This document shows positions 48,890 to 60,644 of a stretch of 64,000 bases of DNA, piece after piece. The stretch lies in NCBI GenBank assembly GCA_025266875.1, contig JALLLT010000004.1, positions 558,001-622,000 on the forward strand, read 5' to 3'. A program made the position numbers and the translations under genes. Source of the stretch: Fennellomyces sp. T-0311 (lineage: Eukaryota > Mucoromycota > Mucoromycetes > Mucorales > Lichtheimiaceae). The notes beneath the pieces were generated by a model. It was not told the origin of the DNA. It worked only from the letters and a program-made list of their open reading frames with translations, and ran no database searches. Within the stretch, counting starts at the first letter, position 1. Every line of letters starts with the position of its first letter.

Positions 48890-49500
48890 ATGATCACTAA
48901 AAAATTACAAAGCAGTCAATCATTGGACCGGAACCCGGACAACCAATGCCCATTGTTAGGCAAAATTGGCTGTATTATCAAGCAAGCGAGTGTGGTAGAG
49001 GGCGAGTGGATCAATGTGTAGTCTACAGTCAATTATTATAACCCATGCATACGCAGTGAGACAAATCAGATAATTGCGAGACCGGATTGACAAAAGATAA
49101 AAAGTGCAAGTGAGCCGATGATCCGCGCGTCGCGGTAGTTCGGGCTACGCATGTGCGCGGCTGGTTGGCTCGTAAATCGGTTAAAATTTTACTCCGGTGA
49201 TCATGCCAAGTGTAAAAAGAAAAGGGTTTGATCTGGCAAGTTGATGATATTAGAAGCACCCAAGAAGTCCAGTTAAATGTAAAATTTCCAAAGTATACAA
49301 TGTTAATAGAAGGTGGCCATGTAAATTGATCGTTTCCCTTCGCTTTTTCTGGATTTCCTAGTTTAGAAACATGTGCCAGCTTGCACAAAGCACGTTTGGT
49401 TGCGTTCGCCCGGTTTGCCGCCTTGATTAGAACGCCGAACAAATGTATAAAAGGACGAAGCATTTTTTTCGACAGATCACAAAAATTATCTCATCTAATT
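48890..49500. other. Spacer and promoter of the MFS gene
   Basis: Protein-like but broken minus-strand sequence occupies the first 150 bp. The remainder is upstream DNA of the MFS gene, with a TATA box at 49446-49454. No independent gene is supported. Confidence 0.4.
49446..49454 (+). promoter_or_regulatory. TATA box of the MFS transporter gene
   Basis: TATAAAAGG lies 47 bp before ATG 49501. It overlaps the only other in-frame upstream ATG (49443), which therefore can hardly be inside the transcript. This makes 49501 the likely start codon. Confidence 0.6.
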
Positions 49501-51199
49501 ATGGCAGGAGACAATGGGTTCGTTCGCTTGCTCAGGTCAAGATTATCGATCAAGCCTCCAATCGATGCAGACCCCGAACGCTTCGTCCCTCCTTAAAAAG
49601 CCTCATCATCGTCATCGTCGCCATGTCAGCAGCCATGCCTGGTTTCTCAAGTACCATCTATTTCCCAGGTACAAAAGCAACGAAAACAGAATCCATGTAG
49701 CAAAATACTGACGAAGTATGACATCAGGCATTCCGAATATTAATGAGGAGCTCCATGCTCCTTCTATTGCAACGACATTGACGGCTGCTCTTTTCGTCCT
49801 GTTTATGGGTATTGCGCCTGTGTTCTGGGCGGCATACTCCGACTTTTACATGATCCGTCGATTCTGGCTAGTCATTTCGATGATTATTTTTGTCGTGTCG
49901 TCTATCGGCAATGCGGTCATGACCGATATCTGGGGCATGGTTGTCCTTCGATGTGTACAGGCCATTGGTGCTTCTGCCGGTCAGGCTATTGGTGGAGGCG
50001 TCATTGCTGATTTGTTTCCTGTCGAACAACGTGGTGGTGCTTATGGCAAATTCTTCCTCGGCATGATCATTGGTCCCATCACTGGTAAGCTTATTTCCTT
50101 TGTTCGTTATCAATAGCGTGGATGTTTCGATTTTGACAGGTATCTCACAGGTCCTATTATCGGTGGTTTCTTGATCATGAGTGATTTAACATGGCGTGCC
50201 ACATTCTGGTTTTGTGTCGCTTTTGGTGCAGTCGTCGTTATAACAACATTCTTTTTTATGCCGGAAACGTTCCGTGATGACAAACGGTGGGACACCGGTT
50301 CATTGCCAACTACAGCACCTTCAAATGACGATTCGAGAAGTACAAGCTCAGAAACAATTTCGATCCATGCATCTCCTAACAACGTTACAGACGAAAAGAC
50401 GCTTCAGCAGCAAGAAGTTGTACCAACATCCCAACAACCAAAGAAAACACTTAATCCAATTCGACCTTTTTTTCTCCTCCGATATCCTCATATCATGCTT
50501 TCGTCGTGGGTTGGCGGTATTGCATTCGGCTCCATGTTTGCGATTGAAACCGTCATGCCAACCTTGCTCGAAGTGAATTACGGCTTCAACTCCTGGCAAA
50601 TTGGTATGTGTACTTTGTCAAGCCTATATAAAGAAAGACGATGGCTGATCCATGTACTTATAGGTCTATGTTTTTTGGGCGCTGGTGTTGGAAACATGAT
50701 TGGCGCCGTTATTAATGGAATGCTATCGGATCGTCTACTTTTGCGTGCACGAGCCAAGCGTGGCGGCCGTCATAAGGTGGAGGACCGCCTTGCTCTCAAT
50801 CTCTGGCCATGCTGTTTGATCTTTATGCCTCTCGGTCTGCTCCTTTTCGGTTGGGGTATGGAAAGACAGATGACTTATTGGACTGCTATTGTCGGTTTTG
50901 GTATCCAAACATTTGGTATGAACCAAGTGATGACGACGACGAGTGCCTATCTTCTGGATGCAGTACCTAGTCAAGGTGCCTCGGCTACAGCAGCTGGAAA
51001 TCTTGTGCGAATGGTCCTTGCTTGTGCCTTGACATTGGGAGCTACCCCCATGGTGGAAAAAGTTGGTCCCGGTTACCTCTCGGTTTTCCTTGCCGCCCTT
51101 AGCTGGTTTTCGGCTGGTCTTTTACTAATCAACAAGGTCTATGGTCATCGCATCCGTCGGCACTATGGTTTTGAACAAGAAGAAGAGCGTAAGCAGTAA
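49501..51199 (+). CDS. MFS drug:H+ antiporter-1-type transporter with ambiguous N-terminus
   Basis: Best model: exons 49501-49535, 49601-49668, 49728-50084, 50151-50603 and 50664-51199; 482 residues. Membrane segments are clear: SLIIVIVAMSAAMPGFSSTI, TALFVLFMGIAPVFWAAYSD, FWLVISMIIFVVSSIGNAV, WFCVAFGAVVVITTFFF, then a polar central loop (about residues 225-290) and six more. VFWAAYSDFYMIRR corresponds to motif A of the DHA1 family, with the usual D..GRR altered. Substrates of such carriers range from drugs to polyamines; none can be assigned. The N-terminus is odd: ATG 49501 opens MAGDNGFVRLLRSRLSIKP up to PERFVPP, then stops, while the first span is in another frame. Either a 65-bp intron with a weak GTCAAG donor or a one-base deletion near 49596 is needed. 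A decayed relative lies 3.4 kb downstream. Confidence 0.75.
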
Positions 51200-51883
51200 T
51201 TTTGCATATGTTGTTTGCTTTATTCCTTTGTACTATTTCATTTTCAAAAGTATTCCTTGCATCCTCCTGTACGTATACGCTGTACTTTTACACTTAATTA
51301 AACATAATTCTTGTTCGCTATCGTGGACTACCTAATCAAAATTGCATACCTACTTGTTTGCTATCTGTCGTTTCTTTTTTGCTTGGTATGAAAAGCACAA
51401 ATTCAATTGAGTACTGTGTTTTCAATATCTTCAGCATTGCTTTTGTAAGGTCATAGAGGTTCGGCTGGTCACAAGCAGGAGGTATGGTATTAAAAGTTGT
51501 TTCTGGTATCATCTAGACTTTAAGAAGCTAAGCCTGCCAAAGAGGAGTTATGTATTCAATTACGTGCCTTGTTTGTTGCTTGCATGATATGGTTTGCAAA
51601 CATCATGAAATCACTGTTTATTTGTCCATAGCTATACGTATTTATATATGTGAATTTACGAGTTAAAGAGCACTGCACAGAAATCCATGCATACATACAT
51701 ATACATAGGGGTAACTACATATAGGTACATTGCAACTATTACGTGCATACGTAGCGGTTATATTAAGAGCGCTACTAACGTTGGGTAGGCATCTACCACC
51801 CTTCGCATTCATCATCTTCCTTACAGTGCTTGGGCAGCGCTTTGTATTCCCTATTCTTTAATATCGGGCCACATAAACTTCTT
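51200..51883. other. Spacer downstream of the MFS gene
   Basis: AT-rich with alternating CATACATACATA-like runs near 51690-51710. Nothing coding is seen. Confidence 0.4.
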
Positions 51884-52390
51884 ATGGAATGTATCATTAA
51901 TCGCTCGCGCAGCGCTGATGGCTTTAACTTGAGCGATACCATACAGGACAATATACTGGACTTTTTGTGCGACAGGTGCTGTGAAAATGAATACTTGGTG
52001 AAAGATAAAATAACAAGAGCCTTGAATGATGAGCTGAGTGGCAGTTATGTGAAGATGCATCCGAATATAAAGGACGATGGCTGCTCTCCTGTTTCTGATT
52101 TCCACGCCATAACGAGAAACACGATTGTCGCACAATGCACACCGACAGCCCCAGTCAATTAAGCCAATAGGTTGCACTTTTTCGTCCCTGTATGTGATTA
52201 CAGCAAGCATGGCCAAGCTAAATATGAAGAAGGGACTGCAGTAATTGTATGCGTGCTTGATTACTTGGAAGAGGTGGATGGTATGGTCGAGGATGAACCA
52301 GGTCATTGTCATCGCAATGCATTTTTGAATGATCAGGCTCTAGTCCACCAGCAAGCCTATCGTATCTGTTGGTTGTTCATCGAAGGATAG
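51884..52390 (+). pseudogene. ORF of about 168 codons broken by one in-frame stop
   Basis: From ATG 51884 the frame reads MECIINRSRSADGFNLSDTI and on to CTPTAPVN, then TAA near 52160. The same frame continues without shift as RLHFFVPVCDYSKHGQAKYE, VCVLDYLEEVDGMVEDEPGH and AYRICWLFIEG to a stop at 52388-52390. Both halves have protein-like composition, and a single nonsense change separates them, as in a recently disabled gene or element. The 17 bp around the stop are too short to be an intron. I do not recognise the family. Confidence 0.4.
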
Positions 52391-52627
52391 TTTTCTCGTA
52401 GTCAGCATTGATCTGAAGATGGCATCTAAGGAGAAAGTCTGCAGTGCTACTATAATACACATGCACATGATAGTTGGTCCAAGGTCTAATTTGAACTTGA
52501 TAAGCAGTAATATTCACCAGTAATCTAAATATTGGAACTGCAACATAGAATGGGCAGCATGGATTCATCTAGTGTAAAGGAATGAAAAGAAAGAGTGAAA
52601 GCTAGTGAATGTGATGCGGAGCAAGGT

Positions 52628-52974
52628 TTATGTTAATGACTCCTTTTGTGCAACAGGTACTCCAACATGCCTGCGCTTCTTGATCAACTCCACTACAGCC
52701 ATTTTCGTAGAGTTGATGGAATGCTCTCTAAAGGGACAAAGATATTGACTTTGGTACTCTTTTCCATCAGTACTTGTGAGCAAGCAATTGTTGTGTTCAG
52801 AAATAAATAGGATACACAACACTACCTGATTGAGAAGATCAGCTGGAAACGCGATCCGTCACCAAAAGGATCGATGAGTCGCAATAGGTGCCACAATTGA
52901 TGAAGCAATGTACTCTTTCGTTCAATGGATTTACAAGAGGTTAAGGGAAAGTGAGACGCGAACAGTTCGGACAT
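52628..52974 (-). CDS. Orphan two-exon mini-gene, function unknown
   Basis: ATG 52974 opens MSELFASHFPLTSCKSIERK, continues with STLLHQLWHLLRLIDPFGDG and ends at 52826 before GTAGTG. After a 98-bp intron with a C/T-rich CCCTTTAG acceptor, exon 52727-52628 adds EHSINSTKMAVVELIKKRRH and ends KESLT. The product has 82 residues and no recognised domain. It converges on the broken ORF at 51884-52390. It may be a fragment of a larger element. Confidence 0.3.
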
Positions 52975-54586
52975 CTTTCAAGTGTCGGATCAATTCATGA
53001 CTGAGTTAGTTAACCCACTTCGTTAACAAGCAACCAATGTGTTACAGTGCCAAAAGACAAAGTTTATAAATATCAGATGCGTAGTACTTCTAGCCTGGAT
53101 CACCATCATCCAGTTTCCCGGGGACCACCGCATGGGGGCAGTACTGCCGACTTCGATCCCCAACCGTGCCCCTCCGAAGAACGGCTTGAAGTGGCTGCCT
53201 ACACCACTCCTCAGACGGTCCCCCCCATCATTTGACAGAGGAGTTAAAGGCCTGCACCATTAGATGGTGCCCCTACCGCACAAGACGGTATCCGACTCTC
53301 CACCTCTCCCCCGCCACCCCATTGTTACCACGGCGAGTCACAGCAGTAAGAAGAGTTAGCTATGAACAGAAACAGGGTTGCTCGCATTTACCACTTTGAG
53401 TTGCACTGCGAACGATTACAATGGAGGGCGAGTGAGTCACTACAGAAGGGGGGGAGCAGTGGTGAAGAGGGCTGTGATTGGCTCAGGGTCCTTGATCGCC
53501 AGATTATGGAGCAGCAGAAAACATAGCTAAAGTGGGTCCCAAGGCAAGGAGAGCAAGGACGAAAGCAATACGCTGCGCTTTGGTATGCTAGTATGGAAGA
53601 AAAGCACTTTGAATGGTGCTTGTGTTTTCTCATTTCTGCAATGGGCAAGTCCACTCGTGCTACTGCATAAGCGGTCTGTGCGCCCTGAAGTAAGCAGAAA
53701 GCAGGGGAGTGTTCGTGGAAACTATTGCGATGACTGATCTGGTTGCCAGGATCATGTAAAAGCTTCATTTAGCATTCTTACGATTGAAACCACATTGCTG
53801 TTTGATTGTTGGGTTTCAGACCTTGGGATCTTGATCGCAACAGGTGTCTCGATCGCATGCGAAAGACAACGATCAATGTGTAACTTGCAATGGAAATGTA
53901 GTTACAGTTTGATCTCTTAAAATTTGTATAAACCATCAATAACCCGTTTCTTTGTCTTTCATAAAAGCCCTTTGGTAATCGCACTCACGCCAGGCTTGCC
54001 TTTGTCTTTACTGTCAGTTTCCGTTATAAAAAACCTTCAATTTCATATTTGTTATAGGTACGGCTATAGTTTAAGGAATTAACAAACGTTTTGGGCCATG
54101 AATAGTTGCTTTTCTGATGAAGACCAACGGTATCCATCTGACTTGATTAGGCAACATCATCTGAGCTATTCAACTGTTGGCTCAACAGTTGCCCCTCGGA
54201 AGTTACAACTTGCTTACCAATCGCGGTACACATTATGCAGTTCCCCTTTTTGGTAGGATTTCCATGTATATGCTGAAAAGTGGCGCGTAGATCAAGTACT
54301 TACTCATTAACGATCATCCACATTACGAAATCCTTGTAGTTTCTGTAACAAAAAGCGATGTCGAAACAAAGATTCTGTGCACATATATTAATGTCTTTTC
54401 CTTCAGGCCTTTGTCACTCTGTATATATTATACTTTCAGCAAGCCATCTTTTAATATATTTCCATATTACTATGGCTTTTATATACGTGTTCGGTTGCAG
54501 TAGTTTTGTCTGCTGATGGTCTTTACTTTGATCCATCGCTGTGTGTAAGCTTTCAACACGAAATTCGAAAAGCCAACCGAGAAAGA
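52975..54586. other. Spacer with a GC-rich island
   Basis: Most of it is AT-rich and non-coding. At about 53090-53345 the sequence switches to C/G-rich text with runs such as GGTCCCCCCC and CTCCCCCGCC, unlike its surroundings. It carries a plus-strand frame (HHHPVSRGPPHGGS) of about 60 codons without an ATG close to a splice context. No gene is called. Confidence 0.4.
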
Positions 54587-55326
54587 AGCTCTACTCAAAC
54601 CACCAACGAAGAAGAGACTTAATCCGACCGAGTCCTTCCTCTTTCTATAGTATCTTCATATTATGACTCTATCGGTAGTCGGAGGTATTGGACTGGGTGC
54701 CATAACTATTCTTCCAACCTGCTTCGAAACGGCCTATAGTTACAATTCTTGGCAGATTCGTATGTACTCCATATATCTCTCAAAAAACAGGGTCGCTAAT
54801 CTACTTTACGTTAGGTCTCTGCTTTTTAGCTTCTAGCGTTGGAAACATATTTGCTACGGTCCTCGATAGTAAGATATCCGATCCATTCCGTTTGCGTGCA
54901 CGAGCCAAACATGGTGGATGCCACAAGGTTGAAAATCGAATTTTCATCCACCCATGGCCATGTTTGATTATTTTCAAGCCACTTAATTTGCTTCTATTGG
55001 GATGGGGTGTGGGAAGAGTAATGTAGTGCTGGACTGTGATCGTCGGTTTCGCGATTCAGACGTTCGGTATGAATCAAGTCGTGACCTCAACCAGCGCTTA
55101 CCTTTTGGATGCCATATATAGCTGGTCAAGGCGTCTCAGCTACTGTAATAAGAAATTTCGTAGGAATGGCTCTTTCTTGTGCCTTATCATTGGGTGGTAC
55201 TCCCATGATAGAAAAAAATCGGTCCTGGATATCTTCGCGTTTTCCTCCCTGGTTTCAGCTGGCTTACTGCTGGCCTCTTATTAACAAAATCTATGGCCAT
55301 CTCATGCGTCGCTACTTTGGGTCTTG
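54587..55326 (+). pseudogene. Decayed, 5'-truncated copy of the MFS transporter
   Basis: The sequence matches the second half of the MFS gene at 49501-51199 in the same order: KKRLNPTESFLF-like loop, YLHIMTLSVVGGIGLGAI, SYNSWQI plus the same intron position, LCFLASSVGNIFATVLDSKI, LRARAKHGGCHKVENR, LLLLGWGVG, IVGFAIQTFGMNQVVTSTSA, AGQGVSATVIRNFVGMALSC and INKIYGHLMRR. It has an in-frame stop after the region matching GWGMERQMTYW, a frameshift after AYLLDAI, and another near the end. The N-terminal half is missing. It is a tandem duplicate that has lost function. Confidence 0.8.
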
Positions 55327-55970
55327 AGCGAAAAATATTAATTTAGTAATACCTGGAGTCCTGCGCGCTCTATAGTTAAAGAATATTTTATGTTTGGACC
55401 TTTCAAATGCTTTTACGTATTACCTGTGCCATGTCTATACTATTATATGTAAATAAAAGGCACTTCGATTTAGGAATTATAAATATTTGTACTTTTTGAC
55501 ACGGTGTTCCTGCTTCTCGCTTATGCTACACGCTATATTTACCGTATACAGAGTACGCAATGACTTGCAAAGCAACATTTACAGGCTGTGCATCTGCTTT
55601 CGTTTTGTTCGGAACGTACTGGCATTGCGTCTTAACTTCCACAATTGAAAAGTGCTTTCTCTGGTCTCGACCGCTTTTGTTTGTTTGAACAGTTATTATT
55701 TATTTTTTTTATAGCTGTTTCTTTAACTGCATGGAATCAACGTTAATATTTAAAATGTGAAAGGTTTTTTTAAAGAAATAGTATCAAGGCTTGCATGATG
55801 CGTGTAATGAAGTAATGAATGAATGTGCACTTTGAAGTTTGTGTGAGATAAGAATTGAAAATTGTGTGGAATTGGTTGACGGGGAAAGGGGAAGGGGCTT
55901 GTCTAAAAGACCCTGAGAGAGATAAAGGAAAATAAAAAGGAATGGGAAGAGGTTAAATATAAATTTAACG
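55327..55970. other. Spacer between the MFS pseudogene and the Num1-like gene
   Basis: AT-rich; the right part should be the 3' UTR of the Num1-like gene. Nothing else is visible. Confidence 0.4.
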
Positions 55971-58900
55971 TTAATTCACTTGCTGTGGTTGTGCGTGCTC
56001 ATGAGATGAGTGTCGCATATGATGGATCTTTCGATAGTACGGCCGGTGGTCGACATGATCTCGTTCTAATTTAGAGACGTGGTGTTTACCATCGCAGCAC
56101 ATTCGTACATCCTCTAATGCTTCATCGTCAGTATCGTCATCGTGATCATGAACATGGCTATCGGTTGGTGTTTCCGTTTTAGATCCGGATCGGAACAGGC
56201 CTTGGATGCGTTGAACGCTGGGCTTTCGAATGATGCTTCGAACACCATTGCTGGATGCAGTGTCACGTGCTTGTTGTGTTTGACGTTGATCGCTGGGAGC
56301 TGACCGTGATACGAGATAGGACAAAGCTTCGTACCACAGGTTGTGCTTATCCATGTTGGGAGCCGTCAGTTTGATCACGCGGTTCGTCGTTTGGATAAGC
56401 AAACTCATGTTGGGGACATCAGGTGATGGTGGATGATTATGATCCGGCACGGCAGAAATGCCTTCGATGCGAGCTATATACACACATTCTGTTAAGGAAA
56501 AACAGACTTCCCTCACTCCATCTCATGTACAAAAATTTACCACTCTTGGCCTTGCTTTCATTTCCATGTGTACCTGGCGCCTTGTTGCTCCAATACAGCG
56601 TACGTGTATATGGGTGAATCCAAAAGTAGCGACGATGACGATGGTCTGACAGAGCACCACCAACCGACTTGCGGGTATACTTCCATAACCAATCACCAAT
56701 CATGGTTTGAGTGATGAGGCCGATATGAGCTGGGTCTTCTGTGCGCATGGAGGTCGCGTCATATGATCCGGTCGACATGCGTGGTTCCGATACCGACAAA
56801 CTTGACAAACTCGATGGTGGCCGTCCCAAGCTGTTGTGCTGTGGAATAGCGCGTAATACTTGGGAGCGAGCCGGGCCTTTACCCTTGTCTGCTGTGCTTA
56901 ATGATCCAATACTTGAGCGATGACCCGAACTGATGGTTGAGCCTTGTCCAACACGCGAGAGTAAATGAGCAGGCGGTGGACTGGTAGGTCGTGCGGGCAC
57001 ATCGCTTTCAGGTCTGATGTTGTTATCTCGGCCAGCAAGATCAGCAAGACTAGGCTTGTTTGCGATGGTGTGGTTTGTCGTCAATTCGCTAGCGTGTCGC
57101 TTGGCATCTTCGTCACTCTTGGATTTAGCTACGGCAGCGGCAACTGCAGCAGCAATCATGGCATCCGTTTCGGCCTTGCTAAACACCTTGTCATCGTCGG
57201 CATTTTGCTTTGGCAGGTCCGTTGCAGAATCCGCTGGTGATGGTTTCTTGTCGACAGCTTTGGCATCGTCACCATTCGTGACTCGGTCAATCTTGTCGAT
57301 ATCGGCAGCCTTGATATCGTCAGTCTTGACATTGTCAGTCTTGTCTCCAGCAGTGGTGGTGGTGGCTGCTGCTGCTACTGCACCGGCAGCAATACCGGCA
57401 CCAAGTGCCTTGGAGGAATCATCCGATTCTTGCTTGTCAAGATTGCGAGTCGTGATATCCTGACCTGCAGATGCGATGCTGTGAGTTTCGGCAGGTTTGG
57501 CATTTTCGGCAGAACCTTGTGCAGGGCTTGCATCCTCGACTGATTCCTCCTTTTTGACATTTGCGAGTTCGCTGGAAGGAGCTTCCTTGTCAGCACCTTC
57601 TGCTGTGGACCGGTCTTTTGCCAAAGATGCATGTTCATCAACCGTGTCTTGTGCTGCATTGTCGGAACTGCCCCAGTTACCGAACGCCTTGGCAGCCAGT
57701 GCACCCAAACCGCCAAGAGCGCCACCGGCAGCAATAGCACCTGCAGTATTGTTCGATGAAGGTGGATCCAAATTGACTTGTACCTCTGCATCCTTATACT
57801 CCATCATATACTGCACCGAAGAATCCTTGACATGCGGTGCATCCGATTGAGTTGCAATTTCCCTGGCGTCCGCTGTCTCAGATTGAACCGAAGCATCGTT
57901 GCCAACCGGAGGTTCGGATTGAACTTGCACATCGGATGTTTCTTTGGCAACTGGAGGATCAGATTGAACGTAGACGTCAGACGTTTCCTTGGTATCGGAT
58001 TGAACAAAGACATCAGACGTTTCCTTAATGTCGGATTGAACGTAGACGTCAGATGTTTCCTTGGGATCAGATTGAATCGAGGCATCCGTTGTATCGAATG
58101 GATCTGACTGGATTGAGGCATCTGCTGTGGCAGCAACAACAGGCGGCTCCGATTGAACGGAGACATCTGCAGTTTCCTTGGCAACCTCTGGATCAGATTG
58201 AATGGAAGCGTCTGTGGTATCCAATGCATCGGACTGAACGGAGACGTCGGTGTATTCCTTGGTTACAGAAGGTTCGGACTGGACAGAAGCATCTGCGGTA
58301 CTGGCACTATCGCTTTGAACGCCAGAGTTGACGACTTGCGCGATATTGGATTGTGTGAACTGATCGACGCCGGGTAAAGCATGCTGTACACCTTGGTCAT
58401 GCGTTGCAGCTGGTTCATGCTGAACAGCTGCGTGCACCCCATCAATCTTATCGGGCTGGGTACCGTGCTCGACATATTCGGGTTGAGCACATTGAGTTTC
58501 AGCATCTGCTGTGGAAGGACCCATACACTGGATTGCCTGATCATGGACTTGAACAGGAGCAATATCGACAGCGGATGTACTGGACTGTTGAAACTCAAAG
58601 TCACCTGTCTGAACAGCTGCATCGGAACCACGAGGTTCAGTGTCGGGGCCTGCGAACGCGGCACTCAATTCATCGCCCAAAGTTCGAGGTGCATTATCGT
58701 TCGCAGGAGGTTCAACGGAGACAGTCGGAGGAGGTCGCTGCTGACTCTTGGATAGTTCAGAATCCAATGAAGTGAACCCTGCATCAGGTGCTACGTCATC
58801 GTAATATTCATCGTCGCCGTCGTCATCTTCAGATTGGGATGAATAATACGGGCCCTTTTGCTTGGGTCTGTCGTCGACATCGGAAGAGTCATCCAAAGAC

Positions 58901-60644
58901 TCGCCACCCTTTTGGTAACGAGCGATGCGAGGCTTTGACACGGCCACGCGCCGTTTACCTTTGCGATGACGTCTTGTCGTTGCGGAACCGGACGATTCTG
59001 GAGCGTTCTGAGAACCGGATTTGGGATAACCAGCATCCACCCACAAACGCGGATCATTTTGGAGCTGCTCGATGGTTTCTTGCGACTCAGTCAAGAGTTT
59101 TTTGAGTTCAAACTTTTCGGTCTTTTCCTTGTGAAGGTTGGATCGCAAGTTGGACACCATACGATGCGCATGAGCCAGCGATGTCTTCAAAGTTTCTACC
59201 TCAAGTTGTTGGTTCCTTGATGGTGTTTGCTTTGGAGAAGGAGGTGGAGTCGTTCCTGGAGTAGAGCCCTCCTTTGTAGGTGTGGAAGTGCTTGAAGCTT
59301 TCTCCTCGCTTGGTTCTGCCGCCGCAGCAGGCTTCAAATCGGAATGACTCCGTTTGGCAATTTTGCTTTGTGCCTTGGCAATGGCAAGTTCAGACGATAG
59401 CGCCTCGATTTGCTTGATATGGTCCGTCTTGTCGCGTTGGAGTCCAGCTGAATGCCTTCGCAAGTTCGCCATGTCCTGCTCATGTTTTTGCTTCATGGCT
59501 TCCAGTTTCGACGATAACTTTTCTTCACGATCACGCATATGTTCGATCTCTGAGGTGAGTTCGTTCATGTGCTCTTGCATTCGTTTTTGCTCAGCATTGG
59601 CTTTGCTGAGATTTTGCTGTAGTTCCGTGACACTGATGGTCAACTCCTGCTTGGCAAGCTCAAGGTTCCATGTCTCCTCCTTGAGTTTCTCTAACAATCA
59701 AAAACATCAGGAGTTGAACTTTTTGGTTTCCTTTTTTTTTTTCTTACCTTCGTTTTCTTCTTTTTGACGAAGTTGTTTTGCCATGGACTCGGCCGCGCGT
59801 TCAAGGTCGGCTTTTTGTGCCTGGAGTGCCTTGAGTTGATCATCCTTTTCCTGCACCAAGGCCTGCATCTTTCGAACTTCCATCAACAAGCCCTGGCCGA
59901 TTTCGGTCGCAAACTCGATATCCGTATTGCGACGATCTGCATTAGGAACTTTGGATCGGCGTTTGGTAGGAGTCGAGCCAGTTGGTGGGGGCGGCAGAGG
60001 TAGGAGAGAGGTAGAATCATGACCATGGGCAGGAGGGAGCATCGTCGAGGTCGATGGACTTGGTAATGGATCGAGACCTGTCCGTTGACCTAGCAACTAA
60101 AATGATGTACAAGAGATTAATAAAAAAAATATGTCAAAAAGAAAAGAATAAAAGAAGAAGGGATTTTTTTTCTTACTTTGTCTTTCCGATGACCGCTTAA
60201 ATTAGGTGACAATTGTTGGTATCCCCGATATGCACCAAGGTCGCGTTCAAGGTTGCGTAGTTTTTCGAGTGTAGCAGGAGATAAGTCATCATCACCAGAC
60301 TGCGAAGCTGGTGACTGAGATCGTCGTGCTGGAGAAGCTGCGCGTGGTTGTTGCCTTGGAGATAACGTAGCGGTTTGTTGTTGTTGTTGTTGTTGCCGCC
60401 GATCCATCTCCTGGAGGCGCTCTTTAAGCTGCTTGATTTGTCGAGTAAGCACACCTTTTCCGATTCCGCTACTCGAATCCTGCAGTTGCTTTTCCTTTTC
60501 TGCTATTTGTTGCTCGAGTTCACGTCTGAGTTGCTTGGTGACCTCGGATGCCGACGATGAGCAAGATGGGGTAGGCAGCACGGGAGTTTGCTTGCCGCTA
60601 TTAGTTGGGGACGATAAGGAGTGTTTTGGGGGAGGTGAACTCAT
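55971..60644 (-). CDS. NUM1: Num1/ApsA-like cortical nuclear-migration protein
   Basis: Four exons, 60644-60177, 60096-59748, 59690-56541 and 56473-55971, give 1,489 residues. Order of parts: a Ser/Pro-rich start; coiled coil (about 40-90 and 210-420); acidic linker; an array of [VIT]Q motifs (about 629-913); an Ala-rich stretch AAGGALGGLGALAAKAF (about 922); a low-complexity linker; and a PH domain (about 1268-1375) beginning MIGDWLWKYTRK with HRHRRYFWIHPYTRTLYWS, which is the distinctive Num1/ApsA/Mcp5 PH signature that binds phosphoinositides at the plasma membrane. Then a Ser/His-rich tail. Known relatives anchor dynein and mitochondria to the cortex and move nuclei. The yeast 64-residue repeats are not seen; the Q-motif array stands in their place. 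Confidence 0.86.
57769..58623 (-). repeat. Array of about 23 short [VIT]-Q motifs in the Num1-like protein
   Basis: In 285 residues there are 23 [V/I/T]Q pairs, 18 of them with Asp four residues before the Gln: DAAVQT, DAETQC, DASVQS, DVSVQS, DASIQS, DVYVQS, DVFVQS, DSSVQY, DAEVQV and others. The commonest unit is 12-17 residues. At DNA level the central units (about 57860-58330) are similar enough to show recent duplication; the outer ones are diverged. The pattern fits the dynein light chain LC8 ligand consensus, D..[TVI]Q[TVS], better than chance low-complexity sequence. Confidence 0.75.

Noticed and set aside
53130..53170. tRNA-like or SINE-like B box (ACTTCGATCCCC)
   Set aside because: No A box at proper spacing and no cloverleaf can be drawn; the match sits in a C-rich run.
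57778..58377. Plus-strand ORFs inside the Num1-like gene with periodic sequence
   Set aside because: Their periodicity mirrors the coding repeat on the minus strand.
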